Positions 16,801-24,279 of a stretch of 39,371 nucleotides of DNA are shown one piece after another; the stretch's first letter is position 1, and each line of letters opens with the position of its first letter. The notes under the pieces are model-generated. The model was not told where the DNA came from, did no database searches, and saw only the letters and a program-made list of their open reading frames with translations. Source of the DNA: an uncultured Flammeovirgaceae bacterium (lineage in GTDB: Bacteria > Bacteroidota > Bacteroidia > Cytophagales > Cyclobacteriaceae); assembly GCA_937884755.1 (NCBI GenBank), contig CAKZYJ010000203.1, positions 1-39,371 on the forward strand, read 5' to 3'. The position numbers and the translations under genes are program-made.

Positions 16801-17548
16801 ACTTTTTCTGAAAGATCATTAGATGCTGTTGGGGGAGTATGTCTTTGTTTTCTACTAGTTCCAACCCAATCGCCTGCATTTCTTTCACGGCCTGGGCTTC
16901 GGTCATTTTGTGCTTGGGCTTTATCATTACCAAAGGATCTTCGGCTCTATACTCCACCAAAGCTACTTTGCCCGAAGGCGATAGCGACGCTACAATCTGA
17001 GACATCATTTCGTAGGGATGGGAAAATTCATGGTAAGAATCTACTAACAACACCCAATCTACCGAGTCCTTTGGTAATTTGGGATCTTCTACCGTGCCCA
17101 GTACTGTTTGAATATTTTCTACACCTTCATCTTTCATCTTTCTTTTTATCATCGCTAACATTTCTGGTTGAATATCTACCGCCAGCACCTCGCCCTGCGG
17201 CACTAGTGGGCTCATACGAAACGTAAAATAACCCGAACCCGCACCAATATCAGCCACTACATCGGTAGGCTTTAGCTCCATCGCTTTAATCAATAGATCA
17301 GTACGCTCTTCTTCCTCTCTCCTTAACCGCTCAAGCCATCCGGCCCCTTGGTGTCCCATCACCTGGGCTATCTCCCGTCCTTGGTAGAACTTACCAATAC
17401 CATCGGCACTAGTTGGAGAACCATAGGTATACACACCCTCAGCGGTATTTGTTTCCTGCTTGGTTTGGCTGGTTGATTGCTGGGCGCAGGCGTTGGTTAA
17501 CAGTACAGCCCAACCAAGCAGAAAAACGTATCTGAAAATAGGTTCCAT
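16799..17548 (-). CDS. Exported class I SAM-dependent methyltransferase-like protein
   Basis: A 249-residue protein with a Rossmann methyltransferase domain behind an N-terminal export signal. The signal is a hydrophobic stretch (YVFLLGWAVLLTNAC) with a possible, non-canonical lipobox before Cys at about residue 21, then a Gln/Ser/Thr-rich linker. The conserved FYQGREIAQVMGHQGAGWLER segment precedes the SAM-binding motif I VVADIGAGSGYFTF, motif II VLAVDIQPEML and DWVLLVDSYHEF. SAM is not expected outside the cytoplasm, so the signal is odd; either the protein is anchored facing inward, or it has another activity. The Atl-like gene is 38 bases upstream on the same strand. Confidence 0.85.
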   Translation of the reverse strand: MEPIFRYVFLLGWAVLLTNACAQQSTSQTKQETNTAEGVYTYGSPTSADGIGKFYQGREIAQVMGHQGAGWLERLRREEEERTDLLIKAMELKPTDVVADIGAGSGYFTFRMSPLVPQGEVLAVDIQPEMLAMIKRKMKDEGVENIQTVLGTVEDPKLPKDSVDWVLLVDSYHEFSHPYEMMSQIVASLSPSGKVALVEYRAEDPLVMIKPKHKMTEAQAVKEMQAIGLELVENKDILPQQHLMIFQKK

Positions 17549-17586
17549 GATATTCTTATATGGATGTACTTATGTTAAACTAAATA

Positions 17587-17928
17587 CTACGTTAACTCTA
17601 CTGACGGATCCCAGAAATGTTGGTCAAAGTTCTGTATCTGATCCTCAGTAACTACTACACCTTCCTGTTGCAGGAGGGATTGCATAGTGGTGGGAGTAGC
17701 AAAGTGATGTTTACCAGTCAACACCCCATTACGATTTACTACTCGGTGAGCTGGAACATCCGGATCAGTATGAGCCTGGTTCATAGCCCAACCTACCATG
17801 CGGGCACTTCCTCTAGTACCTAAATAGTGGGCAATTGATCCGTAGCTGGTAACCCTTCCTTTAGGAATGAGTTTTACTACAGCGTATACATCCTCGAAAA
17901 AGCTGTAGCGATCTTTATTCTGAGACAT
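17587..17928 (-). CDS. Alkyltransferase-like protein (Atl, MGMT family without the active cysteine)
   Basis: I place the start at ATG 17928, giving MSQNKDRYSFFEDVYAVV, 113 residues; an ATG seven codons earlier is less likely. The protein matches the DNA-binding C-terminal domain of O6-methylguanine-DNA methyltransferase: IPKGRVTSYGSIA with the helix-turn-helix, the arginine finger region and PAHRVVNRNG. In active enzymes the last motif is PCHRV; here Cys is Ala, so it cannot accept an alkyl group. Atl proteins bind O6-alkylguanine, flip it and recruit nucleotide excision repair. It lacks the N-terminal MGMT domain. It is likely co-transcribed with the downstream methyltransferase-like gene. 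Confidence 0.92.
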   Translation of the reverse strand: MSQNKDRYSFFEDVYAVVKLIPKGRVTSYGSIAHYLGTRGSARMVGWAMNQAHTDPDVPAHRVVNRNGVLTGKHHFATPTTMQSLLQQEGVVVTEDQIQNFDQHFWDPSVELT

Positions 17929-17984
17929 GGTGTAAATGATTTTAAGCAAATTTCATAAAATATAGCACACAGGTACCCCGTTAG

Positions 17985-17998
17985 CGTATCAAGATACG
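17985..17998. promoter_or_regulatory. Short perfect palindrome between divergent atl and NlpC/P60 genes
   Basis: CGTATC and GATACG form an exact inverted repeat with an AA spacer. It lies 34 bases upstream of the NlpC/P60 start and 57 bases upstream of the atl start, a plausible operator position. No regulator for it is visible, and a 6-base palindrome may be chance. Confidence 0.3.
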
Positions 17999-18031
17999 TT
18001 ATATTGTCGGTGTAAATCCCCGTTTGCGCTT

Positions 18032-18601
18032 ATGTTTAGAAAAATATCGCATCTATTTACGATTTTCGTACTACTAATGCTGATGGCTAGCTGCGCCACT
18101 CAGAAAAAGACGGCAACTCGTTCTCGTCCTTCTACTTCTAAATTATCCCGCCCGTCCCCTCCAACACCAGCAGAGCCTTCCCGAGCCACCCGTAGAGTAA
18201 ATCGTGTGGATAGCCAACAGCAACAGATCATTCAGACCGCTCGTTCATTTACGGGTACTCCCTATCGCTGGGGCGGAACTACCCGAAGCGGTATGGATTG
18301 CTCGGGTCTGTTAATGACTTCCTTCCAGCAGGCGGGCATTAACCTACCCCGAACTTCGGCGGAGCAAAGTAAAGTAGGGCGATTAGTAAGTATACACGAA
18401 CTACGACCAGGGGATCTGGTATTTTTTGCCACTAAGAGTAAACATAGCAAGAAGGTAACTCACGCCGGGTTGGTTACCGAAATCCGAGGAAAAAAAAATG
18501 TACAGTTTATCCATGCTTCAACCAAACTTGGAGTAGTGGAAAGCAATATATTTTCTGATTATTACCGCCGGGCCTTTGTAAAAGCGCGTCGTCCTTTTTG
18601 A
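18032..18601 (+). CDS. NlpC/P60 family cell-wall peptidase, lipoprotein
   Basis: A 189-residue peptidoglycan endopeptidase anchored by lipid. The signal peptide ends LMLMASC (lipid on Cys21). A proline/serine-rich linker runs to about residue 55. The NlpC/P60 domain follows, with YRWGGTTRSGMDCSGL giving the catalytic Cys90, VTHAGLV giving His144, and FIHAST giving the third residue His161, so the catalytic set is complete. It is expected to cut the gamma-D-glutamyl-diamino acid bond in peptide stems in the periplasm. It resembles Spr/MepS-type single-domain enzymes. The gene is divergent from atl and ends 41 bases before tRNA-Ala. Confidence 0.94.
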   Translation: MFRKISHLFTIFVLLMLMASCATQKKTATRSRPSTSKLSRPSPPTPAEPSRATRRVNRVDSQQQQIIQTARSFTGTPYRWGGTTRSGMDCSGLLMTSFQQAGINLPRTSAEQSKVGRLVSIHELRPGDLVFFATKSKHSKKVTHAGLVTEIRGKKNVQFIHASTKLGVVESNIFSDYYRRAFVKARRPF

Positions 18602-18642
18602 GATTTCTCTTTTTTAGCTAACTTTGCCCTTCCATTCCAAAC

Positions 18643-18716
18643 GGGGAATTAGCTCAGTTGGCTAGAGCGCTACGCTGGCAGCGTAGAGGTCATCGGTTCG
18701 AATCCGATATTCTCCA
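18643..18716 (+). tRNA. tRNA-Ala (anticodon GGC)
   Basis: A full cloverleaf can be drawn over 74 bases. The acceptor GGGGAAT pairs with ATTCTCC (one G-T pair), the D-arm GCTC pairs with GAGC, and the anticodon stem CTACG/CGTAG encloses loop CTGGCAG with anticodon GGC. The T-arm is ATCGG/CCGAT with loop TTCGAAT. The discriminator base is A and the CCA end is not encoded. GGC reads GCC and GCU alanine codons. Confidence 0.96.
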
Positions 18717-18974
18717 TTTTTCTCTTCTTTTTTACTCGATCTTGACTGCATAATAGACGATTGAAGCTATACCTCCATTTCGTTCATATCTCCCCAAACA
18801 TTACGCATGTACAATTATTAGTAGTATCCTATTTTAGGTACCTACCTACATCGCTACATTTGTTTATGCAGCCTTAGAGGCAATAAAGCACCATTAGCTT
18901 AGTCTTTAAGAAACAGAATTTGCTAGCCAAATTAATTCATATACCACATACTCCCTACTGACAATCACCACATA

Positions 18975-20702
18975 ATGAATTATCTCCTGAAGTCATTAGA
19001 CGGTTTATGGGCTACAAATGCCGTAGTAACCCCTTGGCTCCGCTCTTTCGCGGCTCAGGAAAATTATAGGATAGAAGTAGAATACAGCATTATTTGGCTA
19101 GTAATAATTTCGGCTAGCTCGTTGACTATTCAACAAATTTCTAAGCAAGAAGAGAGATTATCGCTACGGGATACTTTAGTATCTCTTTACAACAAAATAG
19201 CCAGTGCCGGAGTAAGGCCAGAGTACCCTGAGTACTTACAGCGAAAAATAACGATATCTAACTCAGTTATCCTATTACTGATAACTGCGGCAGGTATTCC
19301 GTTTATTACCATTTCTGTGATTTTTTACCCCCCTGCTCTTTGGGTACCCTCAGTATCTGTAACTTTTGGTATTATTTCTATTTTACTGAACCGGATTGGG
19401 TTCATTAATATCGGAAGATTCTTTGCTAGCTTCTCGCCTTTTATAGCTGCTGTTCTGTACAACGCTTATATGTCTACTGCTGGCGAAATGCTTATAGCCA
19501 GCACTTCGCTACTATCGCTGAGCTTTACATTAGTACCATTCTTAGTTTTTGATCTTAGAGAAAAAAAATATCTCATCCTATCATTTTTATTACTACTCAT
19601 CATCATTATGATGGGTGATTATCTTAATCCATTGTTTGAAATAGAGCTAGATACCAGTCTGATGAAAAAAGGGTATCTGAGCCTCAGTGTCACGCTTGTA
19701 TCTATACTAAGTTGTGTAGGAAGTATTCTAGTATTAGCCTCGCAAAATCTTAATTCTGAAACCAGAGCTGAACAATTACTTCACCGCTCTGAAGAGCACA
19801 GTAAAGAACTGCAAGAGCAGCAACAGGTTATTCAGCAGAAAAACGACCAACTTACTAATAGTCAAAAAGAGTTAAAGCAGAGCATGAGAGTATTACAGTC
19901 CACACAGGATACTCTCGCTAAACAGAACAAGGCCCTAGAAATAGAATATGTAAAAACTCAAGAAGGCCTTAACTACGCCAAAAGGATTCAGTTCTCCATC
20001 TTACCAGATGATGACTATTTAGCTCAGGTGATACCCGAAAGTTTTATTTTATACAAGCCTAAAGATATAGTTTCCGGCGACTTTTACTGGTTATCTCAGC
20101 ATGCTAAAAAAACAATTATTGCTGCGGTAGATTGTACTGGGCACGGTGTACCAGGTGCCCTGGTTTCTTTAATTGGAAACAATGTTCTAAATGAAGCTAT
20201 TATTGAAAACAAGCTAACCGATCCAGCTAAGATACTACGCTATATAGACAAGGGGCTTAGTCAGAAACTAAAGCACGAAGAGGGAACCATACGCGATGGA
20301 ATGGATCTTGGTATCTGTGTTCTTGAACCGGTGACAAAATCTAAAACTAAACTCATATACGGGGGAGCTAAAAATACGTTATACGTCATTTCAAAAGGAA
20401 AATTGATTACACTTAAGGGTGACCGAAAGTCTATAGGATTCTCACGTAAGGGATTTAATTACTCAAAAAAAGAGCTACTGCTTCAGAAAGGGGATGTAAT
20501 TTACTTAACCACCGACGGATATATAGATCAGGCGAATGCTGATCGAGAGCGTTTTGGTTCAATACGCTTCACCAAATTATTAGAAGAAATTCATATTCTG
20601 GAGATGCAACAGCAACGGCATATTCTGGAACAAGCACTACAGGAACATCAGCAGGAAACTGAACAACGTGACGATATTAATTTAATTGGTATTAGGGTAT
20701 AG
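18975..20702 (+). CDS. SiaA-like membrane PP2C (SpoIIE) serine/threonine phosphatase
   Basis: A 575-residue protein in three parts. Residues about 20-265 are a membrane domain of six to eight hydrophobic helices with short loops. Residues about 265-335 form a Gln/Lys-rich coiled coil. Residues about 338-575 are a PPM/SpoIIE phosphatase with SGDFYWLS, AAVDCTGHGVPGAL, DGMDLGICV, YLTTDGYIDQ and RDDINLIG, giving the metal-binding Asp residues. In Pseudomonas SiaA dephosphorylates SiaC. The adjacent kinase and SiaC homologues (19-base gap, then 5 bases) support the same role here. The sensing domain is unlike the periplasmic HAMP type of Pseudomonas SiaA, so the input signal probably differs. Confidence 0.9.
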   Translation: MNYLLKSLDGLWATNAVVTPWLRSFAAQENYRIEVEYSIIWLVIISASSLTIQQISKQEERLSLRDTLVSLYNKIASAGVRPEYPEYLQRKITISNSVILLLITAAGIPFITISVIFYPPALWVPSVSVTFGIISILLNRIGFINIGRFFASFSPFIAAVLYNAYMSTAGEMLIASTSLLSLSFTLVPFLVFDLREKKYLILSFLLLLIIIMMGDYLNPLFEIELDTSLMKKGYLSLSVTLVSILSCVGSILVLASQNLNSETRAEQLLHRSEEHSKELQEQQQVIQQKNDQLTNSQKELKQSMRVLQSTQDTLAKQNKALEIEYVKTQEGLNYAKRIQFSILPDDDYLAQVIPESFILYKPKDIVSGDFYWLSQHAKKTIIAAVDCTGHGVPGALVSLIGNNVLNEAIIENKLTDPAKILRYIDKGLSQKLKHEEGTIRDGMDLGICVLEPVTKSKTKLIYGGAKNTLYVISKGKLITLKGDRKSIGFSRKGFNYSKKELLLQKGDVIYLTTDGYIDQANADRERFGSIRFTKLLEEIHILEMQQQRHILEQALQEHQQETEQRDDINLIGIRV

Positions 20703-20721
20703 ATATTTATACGGGAAAGCT

Positions 20722-21264
20722 ATGTTTTCAAGATTGACTACTTTAGAACATCACAATTTAATGCCTCAAGGGCGCGTCCTCGTTTCTTATACTGGGCCGG
20801 TTACCCCAGTTGTGGTAACAGATATTAGTCGTGACATCCGAACAAAACTTTCTGAAAATTACGAAGCAAGTCGCAAGGTATTCTCCATATTTCTTGAATT
20901 AGCCCAAAATATCCAATTTTACTCTGAAGAACAAGTGCAGTATGCCGATTGCAAAGATCGGGTAGGAACTATGTATGTGGTAGAAACTGAAAAGCAATAT
21001 GCAGTGATTTGTAGCAATACGGTTAAAGATGAAGATATGGATGCACTCACCAAGGGGTGCAGAATGCTCAACTTACTGGATGCTGAGAAGTTGCGTAGAC
21101 TAAAACGTATACAGCGCCGCCGAGCCCCAAATGAAAAAAGCAAGGGGGCAGGAATTGGCATCATCCAAGCTGCTATCTTATCTAGCAACCCCCTACAAAT
21201 TCATAAGCATAAATTATGTTCTAATTATTCATTCTTTACACTATCAGTATTAGTTGACAGATAA
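20722..21264 (+). CDS. SiaB family protein kinase
   Basis: A 180-residue protein. An upstream in-frame GTG would overlap the phosphatase gene, but ATG 20722 gives MFSRLTTLEHHNLMPQGRVL and avoids it. SiaB-type proteins are small GHKL-like kinases that phosphorylate SiaC on threonine. Visible family features are the LELAQNIQFYSEEQ helix (N-box-like) and a glycine-rich KGAGIGIIQAAI segment near the C-terminus. It lies between the SiaA-like phosphatase and the SiaC-like target, the order expected of the opposing enzyme pair. The GHKL similarity is weak to the eye; context carries most of the call. Confidence 0.88.
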   Translation: MFSRLTTLEHHNLMPQGRVLVSYTGPVTPVVVTDISRDIRTKLSENYEASRKVFSIFLELAQNIQFYSEEQVQYADCKDRVGTMYVVETEKQYAVICSNTVKDEDMDALTKGCRMLNLLDAEKLRRLKRIQRRRAPNEKSKGAGIGIIQAAILSSNPLQIHKHKLCSNYSFFTLSVLVDR

Positions 21265-21269
21265 ATAAC

Positions 21270-21665
21270 ATGGAAGCAGTAAACTTAGAAAATCTAGAAA
21301 TTCAAGGTGAAGAAGGTGTATTCTTCATTCCTAAGGTGTACTTCGATGCAAGTACTGGCAAATGTATAATGGAAGGTGAGGCATTTCTGGAAAACACCTG
21401 GGAATTTTATGAGCAGCTACTGAACTGGCTACGTAGCTACATGGAAACAAACCGCCCTATCGTTTTCGATTTCAGGATGTCGTATTTTAATACCAGTTCT
21501 TCTAAAGGTATCTTGGAAATGTTGATACTTCTTAAAGATTATCAAGAGCAAGGAGCTGAAGTACAGGTAAGCTGGTACTATCAGGAAAAAGACGTAGATA
21601 TTCTGGAAGAGGCTCAAGACTTTATTGAAGATACTCAACTAGATATGAAACTAATAGCCTATTAG
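21270..21665 (+). CDS. SiaC-like regulatory phosphoprotein (DUF1987)
   Basis: A 131-residue single-domain protein with a STAS-like fold. The conserved FDFRMSYFNTSSSKGILEML segment contains Thr75 in YFNTSSSKG, the position of the phospho-switch threonine in SiaC. In Pseudomonas unphosphorylated SiaC binds and activates the diguanylate cyclase SiaD. No GGDEF protein is encoded here or anywhere in the window, so the effector is unknown. The start ATG lies 5 bases after the kinase stop, so the three genes form one operon. A stem-loop at 21704-21747 follows the stop codon. Confidence 0.92.
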   Translation: MEAVNLENLEIQGEEGVFFIPKVYFDASTGKCIMEGEAFLENTWEFYEQLLNWLRSYMETNRPIVFDFRMSYFNTSSSKGILEMLILLKDYQEQGAEVQVSWYYQEKDVDILEEAQDFIEDTQLDMKLIAY

Positions 21666-21703
21666 TATTATCTGTTCCGGTGGATATTATTTTCTTGGAG
21701 TGT

Positions 21704-21747
21704 GTTTAGCTAAATAAAAGAGTGACTATTCTCTCATTTGGCTAAAC
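21704..21747. terminator. Stem-loop downstream of the siaABC-like operon
   Basis: GTTTAGCTAAAT (21704-21715) pairs with ATTTGGCTAAAC (21736-21747) over 12 positions with one G-T pair. Inside, AGAG and CTCT can extend the structure. There is no U-run on either side. It could end the sia operon or a minus-strand transcript, but it is not a textbook intrinsic terminator. Confidence 0.45.
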
Positions 21748-21760
21748 CCTACGACAGACG

Positions 21761-21989
21761 CTAACTAGTCTGCCAATATAATGGCCCTATCATCCGTTTT
21801 CGGCTTACACTCGCCATATACACACCACTGGCTAGCAAACCGCAATACAACGAAAAATAACCACGTTGTGAGTGGTACTGCAGAGCAATATTGGGTAGGT
21901 TAAATACAATACCAACATGGCAATCAACACGTAGATTACTCGCCTTTTACCCACTCTATTGATTCCTGATCACCCTCAGAGTGTATCAT
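21761..21989 (-). pseudogene. Possible frameshifted small membrane-protein gene downstream of the HEAT-like gene
   Basis: The 21666-22005 gap has no intact gene. On the minus strand, an ATG at 21989, 17 bases after the HEAT-like stop codon, opens MIHSEGDQESIEW and soon stops. A second frame carries a hydrophobic helix (VIYVLIAMLVLYLTYP). A third carries another (GYFSLYCGLLASGVYMA), a basic VSRKR turn and a stop at 21761. Joined by two frameshifts these make a two-helix protein of about 75 residues. This may be a decayed gene in the HEAT operon. Hydrophobic open frames can also arise by chance, so this is tentative. Confidence 0.25.
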
Positions 21990-22005
21990 GAAAGAAGCAT
22001 TCCAA

Positions 22006-22542
22006 TTAAGTGCTAAAAAAACTATATAGTTTGCTAGCCCGGTTAGCAACCGACTTCCGATCATCATCCATCAATCGCGCTAACTGAGGTATCAGCCACT
22101 CTCTTAAAGCAATATTTTCTTTCGCCCAGTTGGCTAAGCTTTGCATCGTATGGTTAAGCACAATCCAATCATCGTAATGCGTCAGATTATATTGAAGTAC
22201 ATCAGTAGCCTTCCGTTGCTGTTCTGGGGTTAAATAGGAGTGAAGTTGCTGCATTAATTGTGCTAATGTCCACTGAGCTGAGGCTTGCTCAATACTAGCC
22301 ACTTCGGTTAGAAGGCGATCGATGTAAGGCACTAACCAGTTGGGGTATTGCTGGCAAATGCGCTTCATAGCATTGGAGGTACGAAGTCGAACTACTTCAT
22401 CATCGCTGAAGTAGCACTGGTACAATTCCTCTAACCGTTCAGGCTTTGTCAACACTTCATCAACGACTTCCACTGTATTTCCCAATGAGTTAGGGTGACC
22501 GCCGCTCAGTCTTTTTTCGAGTGAATTCTCTTTTTCAGCCAT
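22006..22542 (-). CDS. HEAT-like repeat protein of unknown function
   Basis: I choose ATG 22542, giving MAEKENSLEKRLSGGHPNSLG and 178 residues; the longer frame would need a TTG start. The protein is all-helical with repeated helix pairs typical of HEAT/ARM scaffolds: DDEVVRLRTSNAMKRIC, YPNWLVPYIDRLLTEV, SAQWTLAQLMQQL and DDDRKSVANRASKLYSFF. I see no catalytic motif. Such proteins act as binding scaffolds, and the partner is unknown. It lies opposite the sia operon in a convergent arrangement. Short coding remnants flank it on both sides (21761-21989 and 22557-22707), each 14-17 bases away. Confidence 0.82.
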   Translation of the reverse strand: MAEKENSLEKRLSGGHPNSLGNTVEVVDEVLTKPERLEELYQCYFSDDEVVRLRTSNAMKRICQQYPNWLVPYIDRLLTEVASIEQASAQWTLAQLMQQLHSYLTPEQQRKATDVLQYNLTHYDDWIVLNHTMQSLANWAKENIALREWLIPQLARLMDDDRKSVANRASKLYSFFST

Positions 22543-22556
22543 AGCTAAAGATTGGC

Positions 22557-22707
22557 TTATTGTAATAAAGGTTTCAACACCCAATTAGGGTAGTAGATAG
22601 CATGGGTCTTAATGTTGAGTAGACCATACTTTTCTATTTCGGCAACAGCTCTCACATCTTGACAACCTGTATCAAATCTGTGAAGAAGTAAGGGTATTGA
22701 TTTTCAT
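22557..22707 (-). pseudogene. Short coding remnant upstream of the HEAT-like gene
   Basis: The 22543-22958 gap lacks an intact gene. On the minus strand an ATG at 22707 opens MKINTLTSSQI and stops. A one-base shift away, an open frame of 48 codons runs from 22703 to a TAA at 22557-22559, including FDTGCQDVRAVAEIEKYG and YYPNWVLKPLLQ, which look like ordinary protein. It ends 14 bases before the HEAT-like ATG. I infer a small gene broken by a frameshift near its start; I do not recognise the family. The rest of the gap (22708-22958) shows nothing I can name. Confidence 0.35.
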
Positions 22708-22958
22708 TAAATAATTATATTAAAAGTGCGTAATTCTTCCTGATGCACTACATTTTATACTAAACATAGCAATGATTTACTTTGCCCAAACTTCTGGCTG
22801 TTCAACATAATTCAGCAACGTATAGCTACTGTGCGACTCCTAAAAATAGCCAAGTTATATGTTATCAGTACATTGTGTTATCTATCGGCCTATTAACCAG
22901 TAGTAATATTTTGTCTTGCGTACCTTTCCATCATGTTTAATCCAAAGCTAAAGTAATT

Positions 22959-23369
22959 ATGGTTCTTGATGAGAAAGTATTAGTTGACGACAAGTATTAC
23001 CAAATTGCTGTTGTAGAAGAAAGTAACATCATGAAAGTTACCAACAAAGGATTTGCAACAGTTGACAAGTTCATAGAGAATAGTGAGCGTATCCTAGAAG
23101 AAATAAAGAAACATCGGACTAAAAAGATTATTTCAGATGGTCGAAAGATGAAAGCGATTACCAAGGAACACCAGGATTATATTACTGAAAAGTGGATTAT
23201 AGAGGTGGTTCAGAGTGGCGTCACTAAAATTGCCTCAATAATGCCCGAAGATGTCTTTGGCCAGATGGGATCAAATGCAGTTAGCCAAAAGATTGAAACT
23301 CAGCGTATAGGTACGTTAGAAATGGCTACTTTTGATAATATGGAGGATGCTGAGAAGTGGATACAGTAA
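22959..23369 (+). CDS. STAS/SpoIIAA-like domain protein
   Basis: A 136-residue single-domain protein. The pattern matches SpoIIAA-like/STAS-SEC14 proteins common in Bacteroidota: an N-terminal strand pair (YYQIAVVEESNIMKV), a helix with FIENSERILEEIKKH, the IISDGRKMKAITKEHQDYI segment, KIASIMPEDVFGQM, and a C-terminal FDNMEDAEKWI. These proteins are thought to bind small hydrophobic ligands or serve as non-enzymatic signalling partners; no activity is established. A good intrinsic terminator follows directly, so it is probably monocistronic. Proximity to the SiaC-like gene, another STAS-like fold, is noted, but no functional link can be read. Confidence 0.82.
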   Translation: MVLDEKVLVDDKYYQIAVVEESNIMKVTNKGFATVDKFIENSERILEEIKKHRTKKIISDGRKMKAITKEHQDYITEKWIIEVVQSGVTKIASIMPEDVFGQMGSNAVSQKIETQRIGTLEMATFDNMEDAEKWIQ

Positions 23370-23391
23370 ACTCAGTTTAGCTACTGTATAT

Positions 23392-23414
23392 TAAGCCCCT
23401 GGTTCTGGGGCTTA
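23392..23414 (+). terminator. Intrinsic terminator after the STAS-like gene
   Basis: TAAGCCCC (23392-23399) pairs perfectly with GGGGCTTA (23407-23414) around a 7-base loop, followed by TTTGTT. The 8-base GC-containing stem and T-rich tail fit Rho-independent termination for the plus-strand gene. It also lies just downstream of the convergent hisE stop, so it may serve both. Confidence 0.8.
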
Positions 23415-23442
23415 TTTGTTCGAGGGCTTCGTATTTTTCTCT

Positions 23443-23748
23443 TCAGCGGTGCCGTTCTTCCAGTACCTCAATAACTTCCTCCAAACTCATTCCCTTTGCT
23501 TCCAGCAAAACCATCAAGTGAAATAGTAAATCTGCTGCTTCGTTTTTAAACAGCTTATCGTCATCATCCTTCGCCTCAATCACCAGTTCTACAGCTTCCT
23601 CGCCTACCTTCTGGGCTACTTTATTAATACCCTTGCGGAATAGCCGAGCAATGTATGAATCAAGATTTTCTTGAGAAGAGTCGGCCTGCCGACGACGATC
23701 TTTGATTACCTTCGTAAGATGCTGAAGAAATTCTAAATTAGAAATCAT
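23443..23748 (-). CDS. hisE: Phosphoribosyl-ATP pyrophosphatase
   Basis: Hydrolyses phosphoribosyl-ATP to phosphoribosyl-AMP in step two of histidine synthesis. I start at ATG 23748 (MISNLEFLQHLTKVI, 101 residues). The four-helix MazG-like fold shows DSYIARLFRKGINKVAQKVGEEAVELVIEA in parts: SYIARLFRKG, then KVGEEAVELVIEAK and NEAADLLFHLMVLL, which supply the metal-binding Glu and Asp residues. It is a stand-alone HisE; the HisI cyclohydrolase domain usually fused to it in Bacteroidota is missing from this chain and window. It lies on the his strand but about 3.8 kb from hisF, behind the opposite-strand BNR gene. Confidence 0.95.
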   Translation of the reverse strand: MISNLEFLQHLTKVIKDRRRQADSSQENLDSYIARLFRKGINKVAQKVGEEAVELVIEAKDDDDKLFKNEAADLLFHLMVLLEAKGMSLEEVIEVLEERHR

Positions 23749-24279
23749 GATAGTGTTTTGGGTAGAAGCATTCAAAGTTATTCAACTTGCCAGATATTGT
23801 ACTACTAAGTGAGGGCAGAAATAGTAAAAATTAAGCAATGGGGCGACAGTATTCTGAAAAAGGCAGGTTGGTATTGTTCGCAAATTGGCTTGGTTAATAA
23901 TTTTTCTAACGACGTTTTTACTGAGATATAAGCGAGCGTTCACTTAGCCCATCAGGTTTTGCAGACAGAATTAGTTGAAAAGAAGTAAATATTTCTTCCA
24001 AGAAATTGAAATTTAATTTCTTAATATGCTTACTTTATAGAAGTATATTTTATAATAGCTATTTATAACCTAATTTATTCTATTTAGAAAATCTGCTTTC
24101 CTTTATCTTCCTGCTTCGGGTTGCTCCAGCTTATGTGGCTCAATCAGTCATCTTAATAATTGATCTCACTTAGATTCACTGGCTGAGTGATTATTCTGTA
24201 TATCAGTAGGTTGGATATCGCTAGAAAAACTGTGAAAACAGAACCTTGTCTCTACCTTCATTAAAATAACACAACTACT
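23749..24279. other. AT-rich intergenic region of about 530 bases
   Basis: No convincing gene in any frame. It contains a perfect AT-rich inverted repeat at 24000-24022 (AAGAAATT, 7-base loop, AATTTCTT). It separates divergent hisE and the BNR-repeat gene and must hold both promoters. I could not pick out a clear TTTG/TAnnTTTG pair. Confidence 0.6.

Noticed and set aside
18717-18974. Gap between tRNA-Ala and the SiaA-like gene as a possible integration or att site
   Set aside because: No repeat of the tRNA 3' end is seen downstream, and no integrase or phage gene is near.
22959-23369. STAS-like gene as a fourth member of the SiaABC system
   Set aside because: It is more than 1 kb away, behind an opposite-strand gene, and has its own terminator; the shared fold class alone is weak evidence.
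24000-24022. Perfect AT-rich inverted repeat before the BNR gene as an operator
   Set aside because: Very AT-rich, far (about 260 bases) from the start codon and without a matching second site; chance is likely.
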